Positions 51,453-59,716 of a DNA stretch of 64,000 bases are shown here, in pieces. The notes below the pieces were generated by a model. The model was given only the letters and a program-made list of their open reading frames with translations. It searched no databases and had not been told where the DNA came from. The number at the start of each line of letters is the position of its first letter. Position 1 is the stretch's first letter. The position numbers and the translations under genes are program-made. This stretch comes from an uncultured Arcanobacterium sp. (GTDB lineage Bacteria > Actinomycetota > Actinomycetes > Actinomycetales > Actinomycetaceae): assembly GCA_958428545.1 (NCBI GenBank), contig CAUAGM010000004.1, forward strand, positions 62,001 through 126,000. The letters run 5' to 3'.

Positions 51453-53563
51453 TACACAGCTCCTTTCACAGTCGCCCACTCGCCCGCACGTTCCACGAAC
51501 TCCTGCACACTACGCAATCCTGCAAGATCCTCAGGATGAACATTTACCGTAATCTGGGTAACACCATTTCTCTGCTGGCAAGAAAACGCAGGCACACCCG
51601 CGGAATATACGTCTGGCATTCTCATAGCAGCCTGCGGGTGTGCCATATAGTCGAGAGCCTCACGCGTGAGCGCACTCAAACCACGTGCTGCCCGCACAGC
51701 GCGCGGAGTGCTCCGTGAGATGCCGTCTGCCATTGCTTCACCGATTGATAGCCCTGAATACAATACCCAGCCTTTGCCGGAGAACGGGCCTTCTTTCGCT
51801 GGCGAGAACGGGAACAAGTTACGGATAGATGATAGTGCGCCACTGATCTTGTTTTTCACCCATCCGACAGCGCTAGAGATACCATTCCATAGCCCCTGCA
51901 GCAGTGAGCGCCCAGAGTCGTACAGTAGCGAGCCGAGATTGCCAAGCACGCCCAGAATCTTGCCTGGAAGTGTCGTCACAAGCTGCACGACAGCGCTAAT
52001 ACCCGACGATACGGCAGAGCTGATTATCTGCCAAGCACCCGACACAATCGACTTTATACCGTTCCATGCACCAGCCCAGTCGCCCTTAATCACAGCCATC
52101 ACGGTCGTCACAACACCCTTGATAACCTCAAGCGCGCCAGAGACTATGCCAGTAATGCCCGCCAGAATTGTTTGCACAACAGGCAGGAGAGCTTCAATAA
52201 TAGGCATCAATTGCCCAGCAATCCATGCAGCAAGCTCTCCAAGAGAAGCAATCACTGCCGCAATCACGGGCGTCACGTCCATGAGCGCGCCAATAATAGT
52301 TTGGATAGCTGGCATAAGCATAGGGATAAGGGCTTGCACGAGTTGCCCAATTACTACGATGATTGGGGCGAGAGCGTCTCCAAAAGCTGCAAGAAGGATA
52401 CTAATCGAGGGCAACAGTTGCGAGATAAGAGGCGCAACCTGTGCTACAAGCTGTCCGATCGTTTGAAATACTTGCCCGAGAGCTGCACGCAAACTGGCAG
52501 AGCTGGCAATCATGCCCGCGAAGACACCCACAACAATACCTACAGGTCCTGACAAGCCCTGAAATAAGGATCCAATGAACGGGAGCTGGCTCGCAAGCCC
52601 ACCAAGCGCGCCCGCCATACCACCAAGAACAGGCAAAAGCCCCGTTAAGCCTCCCGTATTGATTTTCGAGAAATCAATTCTCTCAAGAAATCCAACAATT
52701 ACGCCTGAAACCTTCTCGACCACAGGCACAACTACGCCAATCAGATCTGTTAGCGCGGGTTTAACCGCGTTCAATGCGTCACTAAGACCGCCCACAACGC
52801 TTGCTTCAAGGTTCCCCCACGCACCTTCGAACGTTGCCGTGGATTTCGCAGCGTTCACAGCGACTTTATCAAAACCAAGCTCTAAAAGAGCATTATTAAA
52901 CTCTTCGGCAGTGATTTGCCCTTGGCTCATTGCGTCACGGAAATTTCCCGTATACGCGCCAGCTTTAAGGAGCGCTTCCTGAATTTTCCCAGACGCACCC
53001 GGGATCGCATTAGATAGCTGGTTCCAATTCTCTGTGGTGAGTTTTCCTTGCCCAGCTGTTTGCGTGAGCACCATACCCACAGATTTGAACGTATCCGCGT
53101 TCCCGCCCGCGATAGCATTCAAGTTTCCTGCCGCTTCGGCAAGCCGATCGAAATTCGGTACACTATTAGCGGCAAGCTGAGCCGTAATATTTTGAATATC
53201 CGACAGCGAATACACAGTCTCATCCGCATATATTCGTGCCGATTTCGAGAGTTTCTCAATGTCTTTCGACCCAAGACCTGCAAACTGTAGAGTTGACCTG
53301 AATTTGTCGGTCGCATCAGAAGCCGCGATAGCTTCTGGAAGATATGAGGCTATCGCCGCCGTCACGCCCGCAAATGCAGCTGCACCAATAGCACCTACAG
53401 CTTTGAATGCTCCGCCAAGAACGCCACGAATTTTTGTACCCCACGACTCTACTGGCGGTTCAGGGAGCTTATACGGTTTAGCCCCAATAGCGTTTTCAAT
53501 AGCGCCACTAATACCCTTAATTGAGGGGACAATCTGCACATATGCTACAGCCAACTCAGCCAT
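51452..53563 (-). CDS. Tail tape measure protein
   Basis: A 703-aa protein with an N-terminal tape-measure domain (SDATDKFRSTLQFAGL), long hydrophobic Ala/Ile/Val-rich segments in the middle (about 260-520) and a basic C-terminal part. It sets tail length. AGGAGA precedes the ATG. It lies directly after the frameshifted tail chaperone genes, the standard order. Confidence 0.9.
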   Translation of the reverse strand: MAELAVAYVQIVPSIKGISGAIENAIGAKPYKLPEPPVESWGTKIRGVLGGAFKAVGAIGAAAFAGVTAAIASYLPEAIAASDATDKFRSTLQFAGLGSKDIEKLSKSARIYADETVYSLSDIQNITAQLAANSVPNFDRLAEAAGNLNAIAGGNADTFKSVGMVLTQTAGQGKLTTENWNQLSNAIPGASGKIQEALLKAGAYTGNFRDAMSQGQITAEEFNNALLELGFDKVAVNAAKSTATFEGAWGNLEASVVGGLSDALNAVKPALTDLIGVVVPVVEKVSGVIVGFLERIDFSKINTGGLTGLLPVLGGMAGALGGLASQLPFIGSLFQGLSGPVGIVVGVFAGMIASSASLRAALGQVFQTIGQLVAQVAPLISQLLPSISILLAAFGDALAPIIVVIGQLVQALIPMLMPAIQTIIGALMDVTPVIAAVIASLGELAAWIAGQLMPIIEALLPVVQTILAGITGIVSGALEVIKGVVTTVMAVIKGDWAGAWNGIKSIVSGAWQIISSAVSSGISAVVQLVTTLPGKILGVLGNLGSLLYDSGRSLLQGLWNGISSAVGWVKNKISGALSSIRNLFPFSPAKEGPFSGKGWVLYSGLSIGEAMADGISRSTPRAVRAARGLSALTREALDYMAHPQAAMRMPDVYSAGVPAFSCQQRNGVTQITVNVHPEDLAGLRSVQEFVERAGEWATVKGAV

Positions 53564-53902
53564 TTGTATCTTCTCCTATATCACGAGCTACACGCGGAGC
53601 ACACAACATCTCATCTACCGCACGTATAGACATCGCCCTGCCCGAAGCATTCTCATGAACCTCACGTGCAGGCTCATGGCGTAGTCCGACGCTTGATGCG
53701 ACGAGTGAAAATAATGGGTCGCGCCACCACCACTGCGGGTCGAGTGCTCTGCAGGTGTCACATTCAGGGCGAGAAGCAATACTCCATGCTAGAATCGCTG
53801 CTCGCCATACGGGGAAGTCAGACCATGACCGCCCATATATTCGCCAAAAATCTGTCTCCAGTTCGTCGCGGTGACGTTCGACAAGATATAGGAGAGTTAA
53901 GA
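53556..53902 (-). CDS. Tail assembly chaperone, second part reached by -1 frameshift
   Basis: This frame has no start codon and can be translated only by a -1 shift from the upstream chaperone at CCCAAAA (53909-53903). It runs ILTLLYLVERHRDELETDF and on to a TGA at 53556, overlapping the tape measure start by 8 bp. The pattern equals lambda G/GT: the fused product links the tail tube and tape measure during assembly. Confidence 0.75.
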
Positions 53903-54211
53903 TTTTGGGAAGTGGTCGAAGATTTCTTTAAGCAATTCGCTGAAATCGTTAATGTCTGCTCGTCCCGTTTGAGGGTCGCGAATGGTGTCGACAAGTTTTT
54001 TGCGTTGGTCTTCACCTAACAGTAGATCGAGGACGTCTAACGCAGCGAATGTGTCGCCATGTTGAATATCTCGTATCTGATACAGTACGTCAACATCATT
54101 CAAAGTCGTGAAGTCGATCGTAAGATTAACACCCCGTACTGTTCGCGCTACTTTTCCTATGTCTAGATCGTTTGCTGTTCTTGTGCTCATGTCTGATGCG
54201 TTGCGTGCCAC
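53897..54211 (-). CDS. Tail assembly chaperone, first part
   Basis: A 104-aa protein with a predominantly helical C-terminal half (TFAALDVLDLLLGEDQRKKLVDTI). A GTG at 54211 follows AAGGAG with a 5-nt spacer; an earlier GTG at 54217 overlaps that site. Its last codons hold the slippery heptamer CCCAAAA just before the stop. Confidence 0.82.
   Translation of the reverse strand: MARNASDMSTRTANDLDIGKVARTVRGVNLTIDFTTLNDVDVLYQIRDIQHGDTFAALDVLDLLLGEDQRKKLVDTIRDPQTGRADINDFSELLKEIFDHFPKS
53903..53909 (-). other. Programmed -1 frameshift site CCCAAAA
   Basis: The heptamer C CCA AAA is in register with the upstream chaperone frame and two codons before its TAA. The shift enters the open frame ending at 53556. 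A downstream stimulatory structure was not resolved by eye. Confidence 0.75.
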
Positions 54212-54213
54212 GT

Positions 54214-54783
54214 TCACTCCTTATGTGCATTCGCGAGGGTTGCAATATATTCGTATGCCGTATTTCCATGCGTATCTGGATAGGCAGAAATTGTGACGTC
54301 GTACGAGATTGCGTCGCCGTCTGCATATGTAACATCGCCCACTTCGGTAATCTCGGCAGCGGGGACGACGATGCGCTTAATTTTATTGCCCGTCAGCAGT
54401 ATCTCGAATACATATACAGATCTTCCACGAGCTAGCGCATTGTGTTTCACTACTCCCGCATCGACGTTCGCGCCACCATAGATTTGTTTCAGCACGTCAG
54501 TGTTCAACGACTCGATAAACGCGAGTTTAAACGTTTCTGTTCGTGACGTTTGAACGGTCAGCACCGTATCGCCACCCCACGCCTTAATACTTTCAGAATC
54601 TGACTCGATGCTATTTGTTAGCCCGCCCTCTGAAATATATCCAAGATTGACAAATGCCGCATCAAGCGCGGTCGTTCCATCGGTTGGTGGCGTCGTCCCC
54701 AACGGGGCAGCATACACGCCACCAATTGCCATAGGTTTACCCACAGATACATTTTCTGCATTCAATTTTCCAGTAGCCGCCAT
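54214..54783 (-). CDS. Major tail (tube) protein
   Basis: A 189-aa protein with the pattern of phage tail tube proteins (GYISEGGLTNSIESDSESIKAWGGD and TSRTETFKLAFIES). The ATG at 54783 follows GAAAGGAG. It is encoded between the tail terminator and the chaperones, as usual. Confidence 0.88.
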   Translation of the reverse strand: MAATGKLNAENVSVGKPMAIGGVYAAPLGTTPPTDGTTALDAAFVNLGYISEGGLTNSIESDSESIKAWGGDTVLTVQTSRTETFKLAFIESLNTDVLKQIYGGANVDAGVVKHNALARGRSVYVFEILLTGNKIKRIVVPAAEITEVGDVTYADGDAISYDVTISAYPDTHGNTAYEYIATLANAHKE

Positions 54784-54863
54784 TATAGGCTCCTTTCTAC
54801 CCAATATATGGGGTAATAAAAAACCACCCGACGGGTGGCAGTATGTTTCACATGTGTGTTTGT

Positions 54864-55214
54864 CTAGTGTGTCATTACGTCTATGTTGAGCGTGAACTGG
54901 TAGCGGGCATGACCAGATGCAGGATCAGGAAAGTTATATAGCCCACCAAGATAGACCCCCGCACACCACGGTTTAAGCGCCAGATCGTAACAGTGGGCGC
55001 GCAGTGTTATAGCAAGTTGAGACGTCTCAGTTCGCGTTGCCGCCCATACTTGAACCGCTATCTGTGCATGATCCATAAACCTTTCTGCCGTGCCACCCGT
55101 GCGTTCAACTGTCACAAATTTTTGTGGACGCTCAGGCGGAGCCACACCATAAGCACGCACACCATCGACAAGAGCCGAGAGAAAAGCAATCACTTCCTGT
55201 TCTGCATTGATCAT
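54864..55214 (-). CDS. Tail terminator / completion protein
   Basis: A 116-aa alpha/beta protein (AIAVQVWAAT-like core AQIAVQVWAATRTETSQLA). Size and place before the tail tube gene fit tail terminators. It overlaps the upstream gene by ATGA. Confidence 0.7.
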   Translation of the reverse strand: MINAEQEVIAFLSALVDGVRAYGVAPPERPQKFVTVERTGGTAERFMDHAQIAVQVWAATRTETSQLAITLRAHCYDLALKPWCAGVYLGGLYNFPDPASGHARYQFTLNIDVMTH

Positions 55215-55456
55215 AATGAGGCACCTAACGCTTTCAATAGGGTGTTATCGTGAGCATTCCGTGCGGTCGCCTGTGGTGTTGATGTGGCGACGCGCGCGTG
55301 GGCGCGATTTTTACCGGGCTGCACACTCGCCTCAAACCCCGCACCAGCAGTAGCCGCGACACGTTGCGCATGCTCCACCAGCACACTCTGCATCTGGCTA
55401 GAGTTCAACAACTGCCGTATCTCGCTATGATTTAGTTCCACCCGATGTTTACCCAT
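55211..55456 (-). CDS. HK97 gp10-like neck protein
   Basis: An 81-aa protein with the helix EIRQLLNSSQMQSVLVEHAQRVAATA followed by ARVATSTPQATARNA, the usual gp10 layout. The ATG at 55456 overlaps the upstream gene by 8 bp; the frame extends further without a site. Confidence 0.72.
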   Translation of the reverse strand: MGKHRVELNHSEIRQLLNSSQMQSVLVEHAQRVAATAGAGFEASVQPGKNRAHARVATSTPQATARNAHDNTLLKALGASL

Positions 55457-55787
55457 CAACACGCTCCACGTGTACAGGAAGCCACCAATCGCCAGGCGTA
55501 TTAGCTTGCGTATACGGTTGCGGATCACCCACCACCGCATAAGTTGCACCACGCACAGTCACACGCGCACCCCGCAAGCTAGCTGTAAAACTCTTCGGAA
55601 AATGCAGCTCTAACGCTACCCGATCGCCATGCGGGCGAAGATTACCAGAAAGATCAGTAGTGGACGCTGGAGCAACCAGCACGTTCTTCACCAGCATTTC
55701 ACAGGCTTCACCTACAGGCTCATTAAATTCGTCCCAACCAGAGTGCGTAAAAGTTGTGACGGTCACTGTTTCCCCATAAATCATCAC
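55449..55787 (-). CDS. Head-closure (stopper) protein
   Basis: A 112-aa beta-rich protein (GETVTVTTFTHSGWDEFNEPV and ALELHFPKSFTASLRGARVTVRG) like SPP1 gp16 / HK97 gp7-type head-tail joining proteins. Confidence 0.7.
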   Translation of the reverse strand: MMIYGETVTVTTFTHSGWDEFNEPVGEACEMLVKNVLVAPASTTDLSGNLRPHGDRVALELHFPKSFTASLRGARVTVRGATYAVVGDPQPYTQANTPGDWWLPVHVERVDG

Positions 55788-56182
55788 GCCCCCTTCCTCG
55801 CCAATAGATTAAACTCGAACGCCCCTACTCGACGTCCGCCGAGGCTTCGCGCCTCAGCTTTCGTCACATACAAGTCAGCAGAGTTAGCAGAAAACGACAC
55901 CGACTGCGAATACGGTCCAGCATTCGTCGATACCGATGCAGCCCCCTGCGCACCATCAATTCCAAGCGGTGGACGCATCGCACGTATGACCGCTTGGCAC
56001 GCCACTCTCGTCAGAGCCGTTTGAGTAGCATCTGCCCACCGTGGGCACTCGGAGCGAATCAGATCAGACACATCGATAAGGAGCGCCTCAGCTGTGACGC
56101 GTTCACTGTCCGTGAGCGGTCTCCATCGAGCCTCAATATCAGAAACAGTAGCGAACAAGCTTAATGATTGCGGATCGCTCAT
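55784..56182 (-). CDS. Head-tail connector (adaptor) protein
   Basis: A 132-aa helical protein (LFATVSDIEARWRPLTDSERVTAEALLIDVSDLIR), the pattern of gp15/gp19-type adaptors that bind the portal. ATGA overlap with the downstream gene. Confidence 0.75.
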   Translation of the reverse strand: MSDPQSLSLFATVSDIEARWRPLTDSERVTAEALLIDVSDLIRSECPRWADATQTALTRVACQAVIRAMRPPLGIDGAQGAASVSTNAGPYSQSVSFSANSADLYVTKAEARSLGGRRVGAFEFNLLARKGA

Positions 56183-56367
56183 TTACTGGCAGCTTTCTTC
56201 ACTGTCACACGTGTAGTCGCCTCAGGCACAGTAATACCAGCCCATTCGAGTACCTTAAGACGCTCAGCCGTGCCCGCATCCACCATCGCCCGACCGTCCT
56301 TAAACTGCACATATGGAGATGTTACAAGCAGTTCAGGAATCTCAGATAAAACCTCAACCATTATCAA
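56179..56367 (-). CDS. Small structural-region protein
   Basis: A 62-aa protein between capsid and adaptor genes. A TTG at 56367 lies 6 nt after GGAGG; an ATG two codons later is the alternative. C-terminal part basic. Function unknown. Confidence 0.6.
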   Translation of the reverse strand: MIMVEVLSEIPELLVTSPYVQFKDGRAMVDAGTAERLKVLEWAGITVPEATTRVTVKKAASK

Positions 56368-56395
56368 TAATTTCCTCCACTTCTCGTGCTAAATA

Positions 56396-57364
56396 TTATT
56401 CAGCGACTGTGAGAACGCCATGTGCTTTCTCATTGCCGTAAATAAGACCAATCTCGCCATAAATCTGCACTTTCTCAGATGCGCCCGTCTTAGCGAGCGG
56501 CTCCACAAAGAAATGTCCTTTGCTTGGAATCTCCAAGAATGCGGGCTTAATCTGCTCAAGAGATGCAACCACAAGCTTCGTTGCTGGAACGTAGCGGTTA
56601 AGCATCACATTGACCGTGCCGAAATCTGTTTCAATGGTTTTAAGATTCACGCCACCCACATTACGGGTGCCTTCCTTGTAGCCCGCGTCGGTGATGAATA
56701 CTCGAGACAGGGCACGCTTGAGGGAAGAGTTTACGATAATTGTGGCGGTCTCAGATTCACGGAATCCTCCGTTTTTCCATACCTTCTCGATAAGCCCGAG
56801 AACATCATCGGCAGTCAGATCGCTCGCCTTATGTTCCGTCGTGGCAACATTCGTTGTCGCCGCAGCAATCAACCCCCTAGTTTTGCGTGGGGTTGTGTTA
56901 TCGGTTGGGTTTTGGAACGTCCCCGTCAGGAATGTTTTCTCCACATCGCGCGCAATCTGTTTCAACTCAGCACTAATTTGGAATGCTAGCTCATCCGCGG
57001 GGATACTAGCAGAACCAATCTGCACCATTTTTGCGCCATCAGGTACGGTACGCATACGAGTAGCTCCCATACGCGTATAGGATAGTGCGATTGCTTCTTG
57101 GTGGATTTCTACCACGTTCGATGCAGCAAATCGTGCACGCTCAGAGAACGCCTCAACATCAGCGCCCTCCTTGCGCTGGCGCGTATCATCCGCGTCACGC
57201 AGATCATAGCCCTGCCACTCAAACAATGGCGACCCGACAGAAACACCACCCGTAAGCCCACCAATAGCAGACAAAAACGGGGTATCTTCAGGAGACGCCG
57301 CAAAAAGCTCTCCCGCATAGTTTGGCAAATTATAGGTAGTTGCTAGTTCAGACACAGTAGCCAT
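56396..57364 (-). CDS. Major capsid protein, SU10-like (DUF5309)
   Basis: A 322-aa HK97-fold capsid protein of the SU10 family: start MATVSELATTYNLPNYAGELF, the block SYTRMGATRMRT and the C-terminal region GEIGLIYGNEKAHG. AAAGGA precedes the ATG. Preceded by the scaffold gene. Confidence 0.88.
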   Translation of the reverse strand: MATVSELATTYNLPNYAGELFAASPEDTPFLSAIGGLTGGVSVGSPLFEWQGYDLRDADDTRQRKEGADVEAFSERARFAASNVVEIHQEAIALSYTRMGATRMRTVPDGAKMVQIGSASIPADELAFQISAELKQIARDVEKTFLTGTFQNPTDNTTPRKTRGLIAAATTNVATTEHKASDLTADDVLGLIEKVWKNGGFRESETATIIVNSSLKRALSRVFITDAGYKEGTRNVGGVNLKTIETDFGTVNVMLNRYVPATKLVVASLEQIKPAFLEIPSKGHFFVEPLAKTGASEKVQIYGEIGLIYGNEKAHGVLTVAE

Positions 57365-57396
57365 CAGGCAATCCTTTCTTCTAAAAATTCTGTGTT

Positions 57397-57954
57397 TTAT
57401 TTACATCCAAGCTTCATAGCTTTAAGAACGCTCACGAGCTGACTATCTCCAGCTTCTTGAGCAACAGCTATCTGCTCGTCAATAGTGATCGCGCCCGAAC
57501 CTTCTGGACGCTGCTTAACCGTAGGAACACTCACATTAGTTGGCGTATCTACCTGCCCAGTAACAGACTGCGCGCTTTTCCAGTCAGCTAATGCTGTCGC
57601 GTACGCTTCCACATCGCCACTCGCTCCAGCAAGCAGTTCAACTGGTACACCAGTTTTCACAGAGGCTTCAAGAAGCTTTTTCTCGTGCTTTTCTGAAGCG
57701 ATCTGCTCTTCCAGCTTTGCGATACGTTCCGCATTCTGCTCGTCAAGGCTTTTCGCTGACGCATTCTTTTCTTGTAAGAGTGCCTCCAGCTCGGCAACAC
57801 GCTTGTCAGAGGCTTTACGGGCAGCACGCTCCTCATGTAACGCTTTCAAGCCCTTATCACCAAGGGTATCGTTCTGTGCATCGACATGAGCTTCAGGCGT
57901 CGCGCCCTGTACATCTTCGACCGCAGAAGTATCAGTAGTATCAATAATTGGCAT
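57397..57954 (-). CDS. Capsid scaffold protein
   Basis: A 185-aa acidic coiled-coil protein (AERIAKLEEQIASEKHEKKLLEASV) directly before the capsid gene. The ATG at 57954 follows AAGGA; the longer open frame to 58068 crosses a terminator hairpin and is not used. Confidence 0.82.
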   Translation of the reverse strand: MPIIDTTDTSAVEDVQGATPEAHVDAQNDTLGDKGLKALHEERAARKASDKRVAELEALLQEKNASAKSLDEQNAERIAKLEEQIASEKHEKKLLEASVKTGVPVELLAGASGDVEAYATALADWKSAQSVTGQVDTPTNVSVPTVKQRPEGSGAITIDEQIAVAQEAGDSQLVSVLKAMKLGCK

Positions 57955-58024
57955 GAGTGTTTTCCTTCTCTTTCTTTCCATCGCGGAACATATGGTGTAG
58001 TGCTCTCGCAGCACACACAAGAAA

Positions 58025-58078
58025 ACCCCACACAAGGTTTGTGTGGGGTGCAACAAAAACCGCACCACAAAGGTGCAG
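58025..58078 (-). terminator. Tandem intrinsic terminators before the scaffold gene
   Basis: Reading leftward, GCACC-TTTGT-GGTGC is followed by GGTTTTTG, and then CCCCACACAA-ACC-TTGTGTGGGG by TTTTCTT. Two terminators in a row separate the terminase-portal-MuF genes from scaffold and capsid. High capsid expression then needs a promoter in 58080-58300 or antitermination. Confidence 0.7.
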
Positions 58079-58212
58079 GAAGACTATAAAAATTTTCAAT
58101 GCGTTAATTAAACAACAAGCTGGCGGCGTTACATCGTTTCGCTTCCATTTCACACGCTAACGCCTGTGATTGTTCCACAAAGTAATCTCAATCGGCAACG
58201 CTTTACATCTGC

Positions 58213-58297
58213 TATAATTTCTCGTGAAGAGACCTCAACCCGAGCCAGCTTTGAAATAATAAGCCGCTTGAACGCTCGGCGGGAGGTCTCTTCCTCT
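58213..58297 (+). ncRNA. Candidate small structured RNA, plus strand
   Basis: A TATAAT box at 58213-58218 is followed within 8 nt by GAAGAGACCTC, which pairs with GAGGTCTCTTC 48 nt later; an inner CCGAGC/GCTCGG stem extends the fold. The RNA would be about 70 nt, opposite to the late operon. No clear -35 box. Function unknown. Confidence 0.4.
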
Positions 58298-58307
58298 TAA
58301 ACTGGGT

Positions 58308-58595
58308 TTATTTTTCGTTAGTTGCAGCGATATGTTTTTCTATCCATCGCAAAGTGCGATCCTTAATCTCAGGATCCCAACCAGCCTCAACATGACGCCG
58401 TGTTTCTTGAAGAAGATCAGAGGGAACTTTAACGTTCTCTAGTAACGTGAACTGAAGAAAATCATCAATCTCCATAAAAGGATCAACTTCTAGACGATCA
58501 CTTTTTATAAAACCTTGAGCACTAGGAGAGAGAGCAGCAAAAAATAGTGCATCGTACTGCGTGACCAGAGACTGAAAACTCATTTTCATACCCAT
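58308..58595 (-). CDS. Probable immunity protein for the EndoU toxin
   Basis: A 95-aa acidic helical protein (FMEIDDFLQFTLLENVKVPSDLL) encoded immediately after, and overlapping, the MuF-EndoU toxin gene. Position and size are typical of immunity proteins; no family recognised. ATGs at 58595 and 58589 both lie after GGGAGG. Confidence 0.65.
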   Translation of the reverse strand: MGMKMSFQSLVTQYDALFFAALSPSAQGFIKSDRLEVDPFMEIDDFLQFTLLENVKVPSDLLQETRRHVEAGWDPEIKDRTLRWIEKHIAATNEK

Positions 58596-59716
58596 GATAC
58601 CTCCCAAGATTCATCAATTTCTCTTGCTATCCTACCATTAATAGTATTCTCAAAAACCATATTTCCTGCAACCGGGAAAGCCGCACGAAAGTTTGAATAA
58701 TCTTCCCCATAGGCAGAAACCTCAATCAATACGCCATTAATTATTTTTCGAACCCTTCTTCGATCGCCGCTGATTCGTTCTTGATCTGGGTTTAACCAAG
58801 TATCTTTCACAGCCTTTATAATCATTTTCCGATCCCACGATTCAGGAAATTCCGTTTTTTCGTGCCATCCTTTCCCAAAAACATGCCCGCCATGAAGAAC
58901 AGCTATACCATCAGAGTTCACTGAAATAACACCGTCTAGAATCTTGCTGTTATTCCTAGCATTCAACCAACTAGGGGCAGCTTTCGGACCCGGTTTTTGT
59001 TTCTGATCTTCAGGGATGTGCCCGTCCGTGCATTCGTCAGGAAACAACTCCCGCATTTTCGCAGCAATCTTCCGAGGATCCCCACTCTTCGCTGCTTTTC
59101 GTGCCGTCTGATACTGCTCGTTCAACCGTGCAGAATCATACCCCTTAAGCTTTGGCGTACCATGCTCCCAGCTCGGCACAATCATACAATCACAGCTCGC
59201 ATGATACTCATGCCCACGCCCGCCAGCCGATACCTCAGACGCATACACCCAGCCACGAGACGCCAACATCGTACACCACGCACATGTTTTACCTCTCGGC
59301 ACACGCGCCCACTTCACACGACTCTTATCACGCCGCATATTATGCGCGATCGTCTCGCGCCCCATATCCATAATGTCTTTTTGCAAACCCATCGCAAGCG
59401 ATGCCTGAGTTTTACCTTTCGCTGCCTGACGCAAACGCGCAGCAAACTCTACATCAGAATACTGGGCAGCAACCTCGGCATTGAACACGCCAAGCTCCCG
59501 TGGACGCAGCTCTTCATACATACGCGCAGCCGCAGCAGCCACCGCATCCCCATATTCCGTAACCAGCTTCCCATACTGGTGGGCAAGAATAGCCTGCAAT
59601 TCCTCCGTGCTCTTCCCTGAATACAAGCTAGCCGTTACCGCAAGACGCTCCTGAGCCTTTGCCACAAGTAGCTGTTGTGAAGCAGTGAACCTATCAAGCG
59701 GCGTACGATCCATCAT
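58586..59716 (-). CDS. MuF minor head protein fused to EndoU nuclease toxin
   Basis: A 376-aa protein. Residues about 1-240 are a phage MuF head-morphogenesis domain with the CAWCTMLASRGWVY...HEYHASCDC signature. Residues about 259-376 match bacterial EndoU ribonuclease: LHGGHVFGKGWHEKTEFPESW with candidate catalytic His275/His278/His285 and Lys287, then the IINGVLIEVSAYG strand. Such MuF-toxin fusions are known polymorphic toxins carried by temperate phages. It overlaps the portal gene and the likely immunity gene. Confidence 0.85.
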   Translation of the reverse strand: MMDRTPLDRFTASQQLLVAKAQERLAVTASLYSGKSTEELQAILAHQYGKLVTEYGDAVAAAAARMYEELRPRELGVFNAEVAAQYSDVEFAARLRQAAKGKTQASLAMGLQKDIMDMGRETIAHNMRRDKSRVKWARVPRGKTCAWCTMLASRGWVYASEVSAGGRGHEYHASCDCMIVPSWEHGTPKLKGYDSARLNEQYQTARKAAKSGDPRKIAAKMRELFPDECTDGHIPEDQKQKPGPKAAPSWLNARNNSKILDGVISVNSDGIAVLHGGHVFGKGWHEKTEFPESWDRKMIIKAVKDTWLNPDQERISGDRRRVRKIINGVLIEVSAYGEDYSNFRAAFPVAGNMVFENTINGRIAREIDESWEVSWV

